The notes under the pieces: generated by a model
Database searches by the model: none
What the model was told of the DNA's origin: nothing
Seen by the model: the letters and a program-made list of their open reading frames with translations, nothing else
IMG/VR virus record: IMGVR_UViG_3300009285_002284
Span: 1 to 33,758 of that record
Length of the DNA stretch: 33,758 bases
DNA from: a virus
Strand: one strand, 5' to 3'
Shown: positions 1 to 6,248 of the stretch, one piece after another
How positions within the stretch are numbered: the stretch's first letter is position 1
How the letters are laid out: every line of letters begins with the position of its first letter
Made by a program: the position numbers and the translations under genes

Positions 1-1
1 A

Positions 2-136
2 AATTATAATATTTATTATGGAGTTCAACATAAAGATAATGTGCCATATTGTCCCATACATGGAGAAATTACTTGTGATAGATGTAATGAAGAAATTGCA
101 AGAGAAGTTGACAGAATTAACTATAAAAATCTATAA
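2..136 (+). CDS. C-terminal part of a small zinc-binding protein
   Basis: Only the last 44 residues lie in the window; the gene starts upstream and stops at 134-136. The visible part carries CPIH followed four residues later by CDRC, four metal ligands typical of a small zinc knuckle, then an acidic helical tail (EEIAREVDRI). I do not recognise a family. It lies on the same strand as the methyltransferase cluster that follows after an 85-base AT-rich spacer in which I see no gene. Its reading frame is open to the window edge, and the ligand spacing supports it being real. Confidence 0.6.
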   Translation, partial: NYNIYYGVQHKDNVPYCPIHGEITCDRCNEEIAREVDRINYKNL

Positions 137-137
137 C
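108..137 (+). promoter_or_regulatory. Possible promoter for the + strand small-gene cluster
   Basis: An exact TTGACA at 108-113, inside the end of the preceding gene, is followed after 18 bases by TATAAC at 132-137. It would start RNA near 144, about 80 bases before the first complete + strand gene. This is the only such pair seen ahead of the cluster, but AT-rich spacers give chance -10 boxes, so confidence is low. Confidence 0.3.
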
Positions 138-221
138 TATATTCTAACCCTTAATTTAAGACTATGAAAAATATAAAAAGATTACTAACCATTTAAAAAA
201 CTAAATAAAAAGGGGAGAAGG

Positions 222-446
222 ATGAGTTTAGATATTAAATTATATCATATTGTAAGAAATGAAGATTTAAAAGGATGGCAAGTATTTAATCCTAATGGTA
301 AACTTGAGGCTTTTTATCCAGTAAAAGATAAGGCTCAATTTTGGTGTGATGTTAAAAACCATGAATTGATAAAAGAAATGAATACTTTAACACCTGAACA
401 GAAAACTATTTTAGATAGATTTAAAAATGAGAAGATAAATTTTTAA
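222..446 (+). CDS. Hypothetical protein, 74 aa
   Basis: First complete gene of the + strand cluster. GGGGAG lies four bases before the ATG, a purine-rich ribosome site. The product is a small soluble charged protein with no membrane segment. Its first half reads like a small beta-rich fold (LYHIVRNEDLKGWQVFNP), and it ends in a basic helix. I recognise no family or catalytic motif. The next gene starts one base after its stop, so the two are probably translated from one message. Position beside a methyltransferase and other tiny genes suggests an accessory or early phage function, which is inference. Confidence 0.6.
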   Translation: MSLDIKLYHIVRNEDLKGWQVFNPNGKLEAFYPVKDKAQFWCDVKNHELIKEMNTLTPEQKTILDRFKNEKINF

Positions 447-447
447 T

Positions 448-630
448 ATGGCAATCTACGACCCAAAACAAATAGAAGATATAGTTAAATACCGAGTCCA
501 ACAGGAAATGCAGAAATTCATAGATAGGTTACACAAGTGTATGGAAACTGGCAGTCTGAATGAATGTACTAATTGTATTTTTGGGATTATAAATGAAATG
601 GAAAATTTACCCCCTCTACATGAGGGATAA
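448..630 (+). CDS. Hypothetical protein, 60 aa, C-terminus encoded by a hairpin repeat
   Basis: The ATG follows the upstream stop by one base, and only weak purines (GAGAAG) precede it, so translation is probably coupled. The product is a helical acidic protein (KQIEDIVKYRVQQEMQKF) with two cysteines four residues apart (CTNC). Its last residues, PPLHEG, are read from the first copy of the hairpin repeat at 609-636, in a different frame from the other two copies, which encode PST-stop. The real C-terminus has therefore been set by the repeat. Function unknown. Confidence 0.55.
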   Translation: MAIYDPKQIEDIVKYRVQQEMQKFIDRLHKCMETGSLNECTNCIFGIINEMENLPPLHEG

Positions 631-636
631 GGAGAA
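609..636 (+). repeat. Intercistronic hairpin repeat, copy 1
   Basis: Core CCCTCTACATGAGGG (612-626): a 5-bp stem CCCTC/GAGGG with loop TACAT. The 28 bases 609-636 are identical to 1568-1595. The copy overlaps the end of the 60-aa gene and runs straight into GGATAAGGAGAA, the ribosome site of the methyltransferase gene. There is no U-tract, so it is not an intrinsic terminator. It may tune translation or RNA processing at the junction. Confidence 0.8.
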
Positions 637-638
637 TT

Positions 639-1244
639 ATGAAGAAATATCAAATAATATATGCTGATCCACCTTGGAGTTATAAAGTATGGTCGGAAGA
701 TAAAAAGCAAGCTCAAGGTTGTGCTAAAAGATATTATCCAACAATGGATATTAAGGATATTTGTAACTTATCTATAGAAGAATTAGCAGATAAGGATTGC
801 AAATTGTTTTTATGGGCGACTCCACCTTGTTTGCTAGAGGCTTTAGAAACAATGAAAGCATGGGGATTTGAATATAAAACAATAGTATTTGCTTGGATTA
901 AATTAAATAAAAAAAGTAATCCTAATCAGCAATCATTTATTCTACAGGATAGTATTCCACGATTTTATGGTATTGGTCATTGGACAGCTTCAAATATAGA
1001 ATTAGTTTTAGGTGGATTAAGAAAGGGTGGACAATTAAATAGACAAGCAAAAAATATATCTCAAATAGTTTTATCTCCTCTTACTATTCACTCCGCAAAA
1101 CCACCAGAAGTAAGAGAAAAAATTGTAAAACTATGTGGTGATTTATCTCGTATTGAACTCTTTGCCCGTCAGAAAACAAAAGGTTGGGATGTTTGGGGAA
1201 ATGAAGTAGAAAGCGATATAAATTTAACTATCCCCTCTACATGA
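639..1244 (+). CDS. MT-A70 family DNA N6-adenine methyltransferase
   Basis: Transfers methyl from S-adenosylmethionine to the N6 of adenine. The catalytic DPPW tetrad is at residues 10-13 (YADPPWSYK), after the short N-terminal strand usual for this family. Further family landmarks follow in order: LFLWATPP, GFEYKTIVFAWIKLNK, the GHWTASNIELVLGGLRKG segment that often binds cofactor, and the C-terminal ELFARQKTKGWDVWGNEV. The length, 201 aa, is normal for phage members. No restriction enzyme is adjacent, so it is probably an orphan enzyme protecting phage DNA or marking sites. GGAG lies five bases before the ATG, inside the sequence following hairpin copy 1. The stop codon lies in hairpin copy 2, giving the ending PST. 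Target sequence cannot be read from the protein. Confidence 0.93.
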   Translation: MKKYQIIYADPPWSYKVWSEDKKQAQGCAKRYYPTMDIKDICNLSIEELADKDCKLFLWATPPCLLEALETMKAWGFEYKTIVFAWIKLNKKSNPNQQSFILQDSIPRFYGIGHWTASNIELVLGGLRKGGQLNRQAKNISQIVLSPLTIHSAKPPEVREKIVKLCGDLSRIELFARQKTKGWDVWGNEVESDINLTIPST

Positions 1245-1248
1245 GGGA
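1231..1248 (+). repeat. Intercistronic hairpin repeat, copy 2
   Basis: The same 15-base core at 1233-1247 (stem CCCTC/GAGGG, loop TACAT). The methyltransferase stop TGA falls inside the loop and 3' arm. Unlike copies 1 and 3, the sequence after the hairpin diverges, and the next gene has its own AGGAGGTGA ribosome site at 1261-1269. Confidence 0.75.
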
Positions 1249-1276
1249 ATTATTAAGATTTAGGAGGTGAAGAAGG

Positions 1277-1582
1277 ATGAAAGCAATAATTATTGGAGGT
1301 AAAAATAATTATAATGATTATGTATTTAGCTTAGTGGCTGAAGATGGTGAAGCTCTATGTAGTCATTATTGTTCTGGGGCTGGTTACGCTGAAAACGATT
1401 TATATAAAAGCAGACCTGAACGGAAAGAGATGTTTGACAAAAAAGGAATAACAGAGTTTGTATGGCTTGAGGATAGTGGTATTACAAAAAAAGAATTATT
1501 AAAAAGAAATAAAGAATGGGTTGATAAACACAAAAATGATAAAAAAGTGGAGGACTCAAAAAGTCTAACCCCCTCTACATGA
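1277..1582 (+). CDS. Hypothetical protein, 101 aa
   Basis: A strong ribosome site (AGGAGGTGA) precedes the ATG by seven bases. The N-terminal two thirds look like a compact beta-rich domain (KAIIIGG, NDYVFSLVAEDGEALCSHYC), and the last third is a lysine-rich helix (KKELLKRNKEWVDKHKNDKK). Two close cysteines (CSHYC) could be structural. I recognise no enzyme motif. Similar small proteins with a VAEDGEAL-like strand are common in phages, usually without assigned function. The stop lies in hairpin copy 3, giving the same PST ending as the methyltransferase. Confidence 0.65.
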   Translation: MKAIIIGGKNNYNDYVFSLVAEDGEALCSHYCSGAGYAENDLYKSRPERKEMFDKKGITEFVWLEDSGITKKELLKRNKEWVDKHKNDKKVEDSKSLTPST

Positions 1583-1595
1583 GGGATAAGGAGAA
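1568..1595 (+). repeat. Intercistronic hairpin repeat, copy 3
   Basis: Core at 1571-1585, identical to the other two copies; the surrounding 28 bases match copy 1 exactly, including GATAAGGAGAA, which is the ribosome site for the gene starting at 1599. The stop of the 101-aa gene lies within the hairpin. Confidence 0.8.
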
Positions 1596-1598
1596 GAT

Positions 1599-1883
1599 AT
1601 GACTCTTAAAACTATATCAGGGTGGGAAGAAGAATTAAGAAAGAATTTATTTGATTGGTGGCAGACCAAGAAAGTCTATCCTATTAATGAAATTAGGATA
1701 AAACTATTAGAGGATTTTATTCGTTCCCTTTTCAAATCCCGCTCTAAAGAATTGAGGGAGAAGATAGAAGGGATGAATAAAGACTTTCATTATACAAAAG
1801 GAAAAGTCAGATGTTATAAATGCGATTTTGATATAGCTTGTAAAGACTTTCTTGATTTATTAGGAAAGAAGAATGAACTATGA
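1599..1883 (+). CDS. Hypothetical protein, 94 aa, member of a local paralogous set
   Basis: Starts with MTLKTISG, nearly the same eight residues as the next gene (MTSKTISG), and their first 20 or so bases are also alike. The middle carries LFKSRSKELREKIEGM, a helical motif that recurs in the next two genes. A CYKC pair followed by a further cysteine about eight residues on (KCDFDIAC) suggests a small metal site near the C-terminus. The ribosome site GGAG comes from hairpin copy 3. The stop overlaps the next start by four bases (ATGA). Function unknown; it looks like the product of tandem duplication and reshuffling of small accessory genes. Confidence 0.6.
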   Translation: MTLKTISGWEEELRKNLFDWWQTKKVYPINEIRIKLLEDFIRSLFKSRSKELREKIEGMNKDFHYTKGKVRCYKCDFDIACKDFLDLLGKKNEL

Positions 1884-2248
1884 CTTCTAAAACTATATCA
1901 GGGGAAGAGATAAGAGAACAACTTGCAGAATTAGAGCATAAGCAATGGATGTGTTGGACTAAGAGTATAATTAAAAGTTGGTTAGAGCCGCTTAGAAATA
2001 GACCGAACGATGCCTTAGCGGTTTTAATAAATCATTGGGAAAAAAATCACAAACCTTATAAGAGATTACCAGAAGAAACAAAAGAACATGACAGAGTATG
2101 GGCTGATAAAGTCCTTATTTTATTCTCCCACCATACTCAATCCCGCCTGAAGTCATTGAGGGAGAGGATAGAAAAAATGGAAGGACTTGACGGTTCAGAG
2201 TTACTTTTAAGAGATGACGTTCTCAAGATTTTAGAGGAGGAAGAATGA
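1880..2248 (+). CDS. Hypothetical protein, 122 aa, paralogue of its upstream neighbour
   Basis: Shares the MTSKTISG start with the 94-aa gene before it and the SRLKSLRERIEKMEGL helix near the C-terminus. Between them lies a Trp-rich helical stretch (EHKQWMCWTKSIIKSW) absent from the neighbour. It has no signal or membrane segment. It overlaps the genes on either side by four bases (ATGA), so the three are translationally coupled. I recognise no family; the low-complexity charged C-terminus ends in EEEE. Confidence 0.6.
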   Translation: MTSKTISGEEIREQLAELEHKQWMCWTKSIIKSWLEPLRNRPNDALAVLINHWEKNHKPYKRLPEETKEHDRVWADKVLILFSHHTQSRLKSLRERIEKMEGLDGSELLLRDDVLKILEEEE

Positions 2249-2466
2249 CTAACGACCTGAGAGAAAAGATAGAGGATATAATAGTTAAATATAAATGGCA
2301 AAATGCTACCACAAGATTTGAGGTTATAGATTACCTTCTTTCTCTTTTCAAAAAGGAATGGTTGTCTTTAATTGGTAAAAATGAAAGAGAAACAGGTTGG
2401 GGTATAGAATTTATAGTTAGAAACCAGCTTCGTAAAGAATTGAGAGAGAAGGTGAAAAAGATATGA
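2245..2466 (+). CDS. Hypothetical protein, 73 aa, third member of the paralogous set
   Basis: GAGGAGG is well placed before the ATG, which overlaps the upstream stop. The N-terminus DLREKIEDIIVKYKW and the C-terminus LRKELREKVKKI each resemble the LREKIE helix of the two preceding genes, and YLLSLFKKEW matches the IRSLFKSR segment of the 94-aa product. The gene therefore seems assembled from the same building blocks in another order. Small, basic, soluble; function unknown. Confidence 0.55.
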   Translation: MTNDLREKIEDIIVKYKWQNATTRFEVIDYLLSLFKKEWLSLIGKNERETGWGIEFIVRNQLRKELREKVKKI

Positions 2467-2627
2467 GTACAATTTATACTTTTACTTGTAAAAGTTGCGG
2501 AAGAGAATATAAGCGATACGGATACGCAGTTTATGAAGGTGATGAAACTAGATGTGCTAAGTGTAACAAAAAAATCCCACTTGATGGAGAAGATGGTAAA
2601 AATGAACAATCAAAAGACTCAACCTGA
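2463..2627 (+). CDS. Small zinc-ribbon protein, 54 aa
   Basis: The ATG overlaps the upstream stop by four bases (ATGA). The product has CKSC near the start and CAKC about twenty residues later, separated by a short beta hairpin (REYKRYGYAVYEGDETR), the classic two-knuckle zinc ribbon. Such proteins in phages usually bind nucleic acid or another protein; the partner is unknown. The C-terminal tail is charged and probably disordered. The coupling and ligand pattern make it convincing despite its size. Confidence 0.65.
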   Translation: MSTIYTFTCKSCGREYKRYGYAVYEGDETRCAKCNKKIPLDGEDGKNEQSKDST

Positions 2628-2712
2628 TTTTATTGTTGGAGGTGGCAAACTGGTAAAGACAGACAATACTAAGCTAATTGCTTGGGACTGTGTAATAGGA
2701 GATATGCCTTAA
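2602..2712 (+). CDS. Possible small protein, 36 aa
   Basis: Starts inside the end of the zinc-ribbon gene (26-base overlap) in another frame. GGAG with a GATGGTAAA stretch lies upstream of the ATG. The sequence (DFIVGGGKLVKTDNTKLIAWD) looks like a small beta hairpin rather than noise, but it is short. It is the last + strand candidate before the convergent - strand genes. No clear terminator hairpin is seen between 2713 and 2756. Confidence 0.35.
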   Translation: MNNQKTQPDFIVGGGKLVKTDNTKLIAWDCVIGDMP

Positions 2713-2756
2713 AGAAATAAAACTGACCAGATTTCGCCTTCAGCAATAAAGTTGGG

Positions 2757-2936
2757 TTAGAAATGTCCTTTGTCATCTGGACTAACTTGAGGTGTCAGAT
2801 TAAACATTAAATCAGACCATTTAACAGCTTCGTCTTTAAGCTCTTGAGACTCGGGATTTTCTTCAGCTTTTTCAACCGCTTTTTCCCATTCTCCTCTAAT
2901 AAATTTATCTCCATAATCTTTTAATATTTCATTCAT
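2757..2936 (-). CDS. Hypothetical protein, 59 aa, last gene of the - strand run
   Basis: Begins ATGAATGA, overlapping the stop of the preceding 59-aa gene by eight bases. No good ribosome site is seen, so coupling to the upstream gene is likely. The product is acidic and helical (EWEKAVEKAEENPESQEL), with an end containing DLMFNLTP. I recognise no family. It closes the lysis region and faces the + strand cluster, with only 44 bases between the two converging stops. Confidence 0.5.
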   Translation of the reverse strand: MNEILKDYGDKFIRGEWEKAVEKAEENPESQELKDEAVKWSDLMFNLTPQVSPDDKGHF

Positions 2937-3108
2937 GGTTTAATATTTTCTTTAAATAAACAATTCTTTCTTCATGCCACTTATATAATGGGCTATCTGA
3001 AGGTAATATTTTTACTATTTGTTCTGATATCTCAAGATCAAGCTGACAATCTTTTAAAAACCCGTTAATCCATTCCCCCTGACTCCCGTATCGAGTTTGT
3101 GGAGCCAT
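2929..3108 (-). CDS. Hypothetical protein, 59 aa, overlapping the holin candidate
   Basis: Frame opens at ATG 3106-3108 with AGGA nine bases upstream, and its first 18 codons overlap the end of the holin candidate in another frame. The sequence is protein-like: MAPQTRYGSQGEWINGFLKD then a helical region ending LYKWHEERIVYLKKIL. No later start codon exists in the frame before the overlap ends, so the overlap appears genuine. The downstream 59-aa gene overlaps its stop. It could be a lysis regulator by position, but no motif says so. Confidence 0.5.
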   Translation of the reverse strand: MAPQTRYGSQGEWINGFLKDCQLDLEISEQIVKILPSDSPLYKWHEERIVYLKKILNHE

Positions 3109-3263
3109 TTGTCTATTCCTGACAAGGCTGCTATTGTTAAAGCCACTCCCACCGCCTGATAATTGATCTCTCCGTTCTGTATCTGGGAAATCAGAAGCGG
3201 AATCACTGCCATCAGAGCTGTCCTCAAAAGCTCCTTGACTCCTTCCTGTAATTCTTTCTGCAT
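3054..3263 (-). CDS. Candidate phage holin, 69 aa
   Basis: A holin makes holes in the inner membrane at lysis so that the endolysin can reach the wall. This product has an N-terminal amphipathic stretch, a hydrophobic helix (TALMAVIPLLISQI), a short polar linker and a second hydrophobic segment (AVGVALTIAALSGI), then a basic tail, the layout of small two-segment phage holins. AGAGGTGA lies eight bases before the ATG, which follows the peptidase stop directly. Position immediately after the C39 peptidase gene supports the call; no signature sequence proves it. The last 55 bases are shared with the next gene. Confidence 0.6.
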   Translation of the reverse strand: MQKELQEGVKELLRTALMAVIPLLISQIQNGEINYQAVGVALTIAALSGIDKWLHKLDTGVRGNGLTGF

Positions 3264-4280
3264 TTATTTTTTCACCTCTCTTACATATAGTCCGAATATC
3301 AAATGTTTATAAATATATTTCTGGTTATCCAAAATTTCTTCATATTGAGCTGATAGAAAGTTATTTTTCCTTTCCAGCTCTTTCTTTTCGTCAGTAAGCC
3401 CGTGAAATGCCTCTTTCACGGCTTTTAACTCCTCAACCGATAGTTGATGCGTCTTATTTAATTCATCAAACAATCTGTTACATTCTACAATAGCTTTTTC
3501 CAAGTCTTCATTCTTTTTTTTAACTTGTCTTAATTGGTCTTCCTCGTTTTTTAACTTTAAAATCGCACCTTGAATAGATGTAACATCAGGAAGAACATTA
3601 TTATCAACTGAAGACAGATTACTGGCAATCGCTTTTAAATTATCCTGATAACCAATCACTTGAGAATTAGCGCTTTCAAGTTCGGTATTCGTTTCTTTAA
3701 GTTCATCGGAAATTCTTTTCTTCTCAGCTAAACAAACTGTAAGTTCGTTATTGTCAGGTATCATTGGTACTGGACCGCTGAAAAATCTGTGTCCTAAAAT
3801 GCCTTTTGCCGGATCGCCATATCTTGTAGAAAATAAAATTTCATCACAATACCAAGGATCATGGATAACAAAGTCCTGTCCTTCTGTTCCTGTTACCAAA
3901 ACAAAATGCTGTTGGTTGCCTAACTGGTTAGGATTTATGTCTACCCAAAGAACAACAGGTTTTCCTTCTTCAATCTGTTTCTGAATAGAATTGACAGGAG
4001 CAGACTCGAGAGGATAATCATTGAAGGCAGTAAATTTAATATCAGAATAGGTGGTGTTTACAGCTTGCCAAACGAGATAAGTTCCGTCAAATCCTTTAAC
4101 TTTTTTCAATTCGTCATTTAATTGTCCTACATCTATATTCTTTCCGTAATACTGACAAAGCATAGTCATACAGACTAAAGCACAACCATAATCACCAATA
4201 ATTGAAACAGTAGAATTACCAAGTTTTTTAGAACTCCAACGAGGATCACGCTGACCTAGAATAGATATATTTAGCTTCAT
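3264..4280 (-). CDS. C39-like cysteine peptidase with C-terminal coiled coil, likely endolysin
   Basis: Residues 1-175 form a papain-fold domain of the C39-like type: Cys33 in GDYGCALVCMTM, His125 in NQQHFVLVTG, and Asp141 in IHDPW give the catalytic triad order C-H-D. Gln10, before RDPRW, is well placed for the oxyanion hole. Residues about 185-325 are a long heptad-like coiled coil (ELKETNTELESA, KKNEDLEKAIVE), and the extreme C-terminus is mildly hydrophobic. The family cleaves peptides; in a phage lysis cassette the target would be peptidoglycan cross-links, which is inference. No signal peptide is seen, so it would need a holin. It overlaps the upstream TM gene by four bases and abuts the holin candidate. 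A virion-associated role is the alternative. Confidence 0.8.
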   Translation of the reverse strand: MKLNISILGQRDPRWSSKKLGNSTVSIIGDYGCALVCMTMLCQYYGKNIDVGQLNDELKKVKGFDGTYLVWQAVNTTYSDIKFTAFNDYPLESAPVNSIQKQIEEGKPVVLWVDINPNQLGNQQHFVLVTGTEGQDFVIHDPWYCDEILFSTRYGDPAKGILGHRFFSGPVPMIPDNNELTVCLAEKKRISDELKETNTELESANSQVIGYQDNLKAIASNLSSVDNNVLPDVTSIQGAILKLKNEEDQLRQVKKKNEDLEKAIVECNRLFDELNKTHQLSVEELKAVKEAFHGLTDEKKELERKNNFLSAQYEEILDNQKYIYKHLIFGLYVREVKK

Positions 4281-4540
4281 AAACTAAACTGTTTTTTTAT
4301 CCAGCTAACTGCTAATTGCCAACCAGTAGCAACTATTCCAGTTACCAAAACAACAACAAGTAAAGCTCTGTCAGCTAATTTTTCAAGACTGATTATTCTT
4401 CTCTCCAGTGGAATAAATTCCTCTTTGTGAAAATTGAGAAAAATCTTCTCAATTTTATCAAACCGATCATTATTTTCCTTGCGGAAATCATTGATTATCT
4501 GGAATATGTCTTTATAGGAAACATTGCTGTTGGTTTTCAT
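4277..4540 (-). CDS. Coiled-coil protein with one C-terminal membrane segment (XhlA-like topology)
   Basis: Residues 1-60 are a charged helix with heptad character (NDFRKENNDRFDKIEKIF, LERRIISLEKL). Residues about 62-80 are a single hydrophobic segment (ALLVVVLVTGIVATGWQLA) followed by a basic tail. This topology is that of haemolysin XhlA-like phage lysis proteins, which sit in the membrane and assist holin and endolysin. Gene order (this gene, peptidase, holin candidate) fits a lysis cassette. A weak ribosome site precedes the ATG. A spanin or anti-holin role cannot be excluded. Confidence 0.6.
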   Translation of the reverse strand: MKTNSNVSYKDIFQIINDFRKENNDRFDKIEKIFLNFHKEEFIPLERRIISLEKLADRALLVVVLVTGIVATGWQLAVSWIKKQFSL

Positions 4541-4552
4541 AAATTGCTTAAA

Positions 4553-4596
4553 TTAGGATTAGTAAGTCTTAGACTGGAACACTAATAAAATCCTAA
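4553..4596 (-). promoter_or_regulatory. Intercistronic hairpin between ejection and lysis genes
   Basis: TTAGGATT (4553-4560) and AATCCTAA (4589-4596) form a perfect 8-bp stem around the stop of the 553-aa gene; a small GTCT/AGAC palindrome lies inside the loop. There is no U-tract, so this is more likely an RNA stability or processing structure than a terminator. Confidence 0.4.
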
Positions 4597-6243
4597 TAAT
4601 TTACCAATTGCACTTCCTTTTAATCCTAACCAAGTCGCCTTTTGAAGTGTTTTAGGAGCAGTATATAAAAATTTTAATCTTGAGGTATATTTAGCCACTT
4701 CTGGTGCTTCTTTTTTGATTATTTCTTTTCCAGCCTGATAAAGTTTATTCATTAAGCTTGCTTGGGCTGTAGAGCGTACATCTCCTGTTCTGGTATATGC
4801 TTGTCCCCAGACACTACTCATTCTGTCAACCAGATCATTAACACTCATTTTCTTACCTATTGATCCTCTTATCTCTTCCCAGACATCCTTTGCAAGCGGA
4901 TTTTTCTTGATAAAGTCATCTCCAGCTTGAAGAACTTTCTCAGTTGAAACTTTACCAAGTTTGCTTCCTGCTTGTGTTCTTGCCTGACCAATTGCTTTTG
5001 GAGATACGAATTTACTAATACCTTTTTTAGCCGCTCCTGCCCCTAAAAGAAGTCCAGTAATATCCGCAGCCGGTCCGATATTTTCTCTAAACACATCAGG
5101 TCTAGTTACTGCAAGTCCGGCCGGACCTGCTATTGTACTTAAAATATCAGTTCCCGATAGTGGTTTTTTTTGTTGAGCCAGTTGTCCAGTTGTAGCTTTC
5201 TGGGTATATTCAACAGGTCCTTTTAAAAGAAGATCATATAAAAACTTAGGAATACCTGATAAAGATGATTGACTTGTAGGCTGTACCTGTCCTTCTACAG
5301 CCATAGCAGGAGGAGGTCTAGGAATGATATCATCGAGTATATTTTGATTATTCTGTGGTGCAGCAATTGTTCGTGATGGTTGCCTACCAGCCAAAAGATC
5401 ACCAAAGGAAAATTGCCTGTTTTCAGTTGCAAGTTTTGTTTTTTTGGTTTTTTCTTCGATTGGAACACCAGTTGATTCAGCTAAGGCTTGTTCTAGTTGC
5501 TTTAACTTAAATTCTACAGTTTTAGGATCATCACCAAAAGTCGGCCCTAACGAACTCATGTATCTTCTTATTTCTTTTTCTGGAGCTTGCGCTCCTGTTC
5601 TTATTCTCAAAAGAGCATCTACTGCATTAAATAATGCACTATCAAAAGTTCTCGATACAAATTTACCTGGAATTAGTTGTTTAGTTAAAATATCAGGGTC
5701 TTTTACATATATTTCTCGTACCGTTTGAATTGATCGTAAACCCGAACTACCTAAACCCTCCAATTTTCTAACTTCTCCACTTTTCTCTGTTGATTTTTCT
5801 TCTCCAAATAATTCTTTACCTGTGACTTTTTTATAAGCATCTGCAACTTCATTTCTTTGTTTTAAATCTTTAGTCGAAGCATAAGCCGTCTGAAATGCAA
5901 TTTGTAAAGGATTAGAAGTGGCGGTTGGTTCTGTAGATGATACTGTTGCTCCCATTATATTTTGTCCAGCAGCCTGTCCACCAGCCATTTGCATAATTAG
6001 ACTTAAAGGATCAATCTGAGTTTGAGGTTTAGTAATACCTTCGTTAATAGCTCGTTGAGCTAAAGTAGGATTATATTTTATCAACTCATCTATACTAATT
6101 TGTCCTTGGCGAGCTAAATCCAAAGCAGATTCTTCTTCCCCTTTTTGTTTAACAAAAATATCAAGTTGACCTAACTGGTTTTTTGTCATACTAGGATTTC
6201 TTGATAGAACAAATGATCGAAAATCATTTACATTTAATGCCAT
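4582..6243 (-). CDS. Probable internal virion (DNA ejection) protein, 553 aa
   Basis: A long soluble helical protein in the position where podoviruses encode proteins ejected with the DNA. Residues about 170-265 form a recognisable phage segment: a long helix pair ending with FDSALFNAVDALLRIRTGAQ and then APEKEIRRYMSSLGPTFGDD, common in uncharacterised virion proteins. The centre is proline- and glutamine-rich (IIPRPPPAMAVEGQ), and there is a Gly-rich hydrophobic stretch near residue 395 (DITGLLLGAGAAKKG) that could insert in a membrane. The C-terminal 100 residues are helical. It follows the Q-rich protein by five bases and starts TAATAATTATGG with little ribosome site. The ejection role is inferred from position and composition. 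Confidence 0.6.
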   Translation of the reverse strand: MALNVNDFRSFVLSRNPSMTKNQLGQLDIFVKQKGEEESALDLARQGQISIDELIKYNPTLAQRAINEGITKPQTQIDPLSLIMQMAGGQAAGQNIMGATVSSTEPTATSNPLQIAFQTAYASTKDLKQRNEVADAYKKVTGKELFGEEKSTEKSGEVRKLEGLGSSGLRSIQTVREIYVKDPDILTKQLIPGKFVSRTFDSALFNAVDALLRIRTGAQAPEKEIRRYMSSLGPTFGDDPKTVEFKLKQLEQALAESTGVPIEEKTKKTKLATENRQFSFGDLLAGRQPSRTIAAPQNNQNILDDIIPRPPPAMAVEGQVQPTSQSSLSGIPKFLYDLLLKGPVEYTQKATTGQLAQQKKPLSGTDILSTIAGPAGLAVTRPDVFRENIGPAADITGLLLGAGAAKKGISKFVSPKAIGQARTQAGSKLGKVSTEKVLQAGDDFIKKNPLAKDVWEEIRGSIGKKMSVNDLVDRMSSVWGQAYTRTGDVRSTAQASLMNKLYQAGKEIIKKEAPEVAKYTSRLKFLYTAPKTLQKATWLGLKGSAIGKLLGFY

Positions 6244-6248
6244 AATTA

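Noticed and set aside
2713-2756. Terminator expected between the converging clusters
   Set aside because: I could not find a stable hairpin with a U-tract on either strand in these 44 bases.
3751-3984. + strand open frame opposite the C39 peptidase
   Set aside because: The - strand gene keeps a full catalytic triad in order; the antisense frame has no ribosome site or motif.
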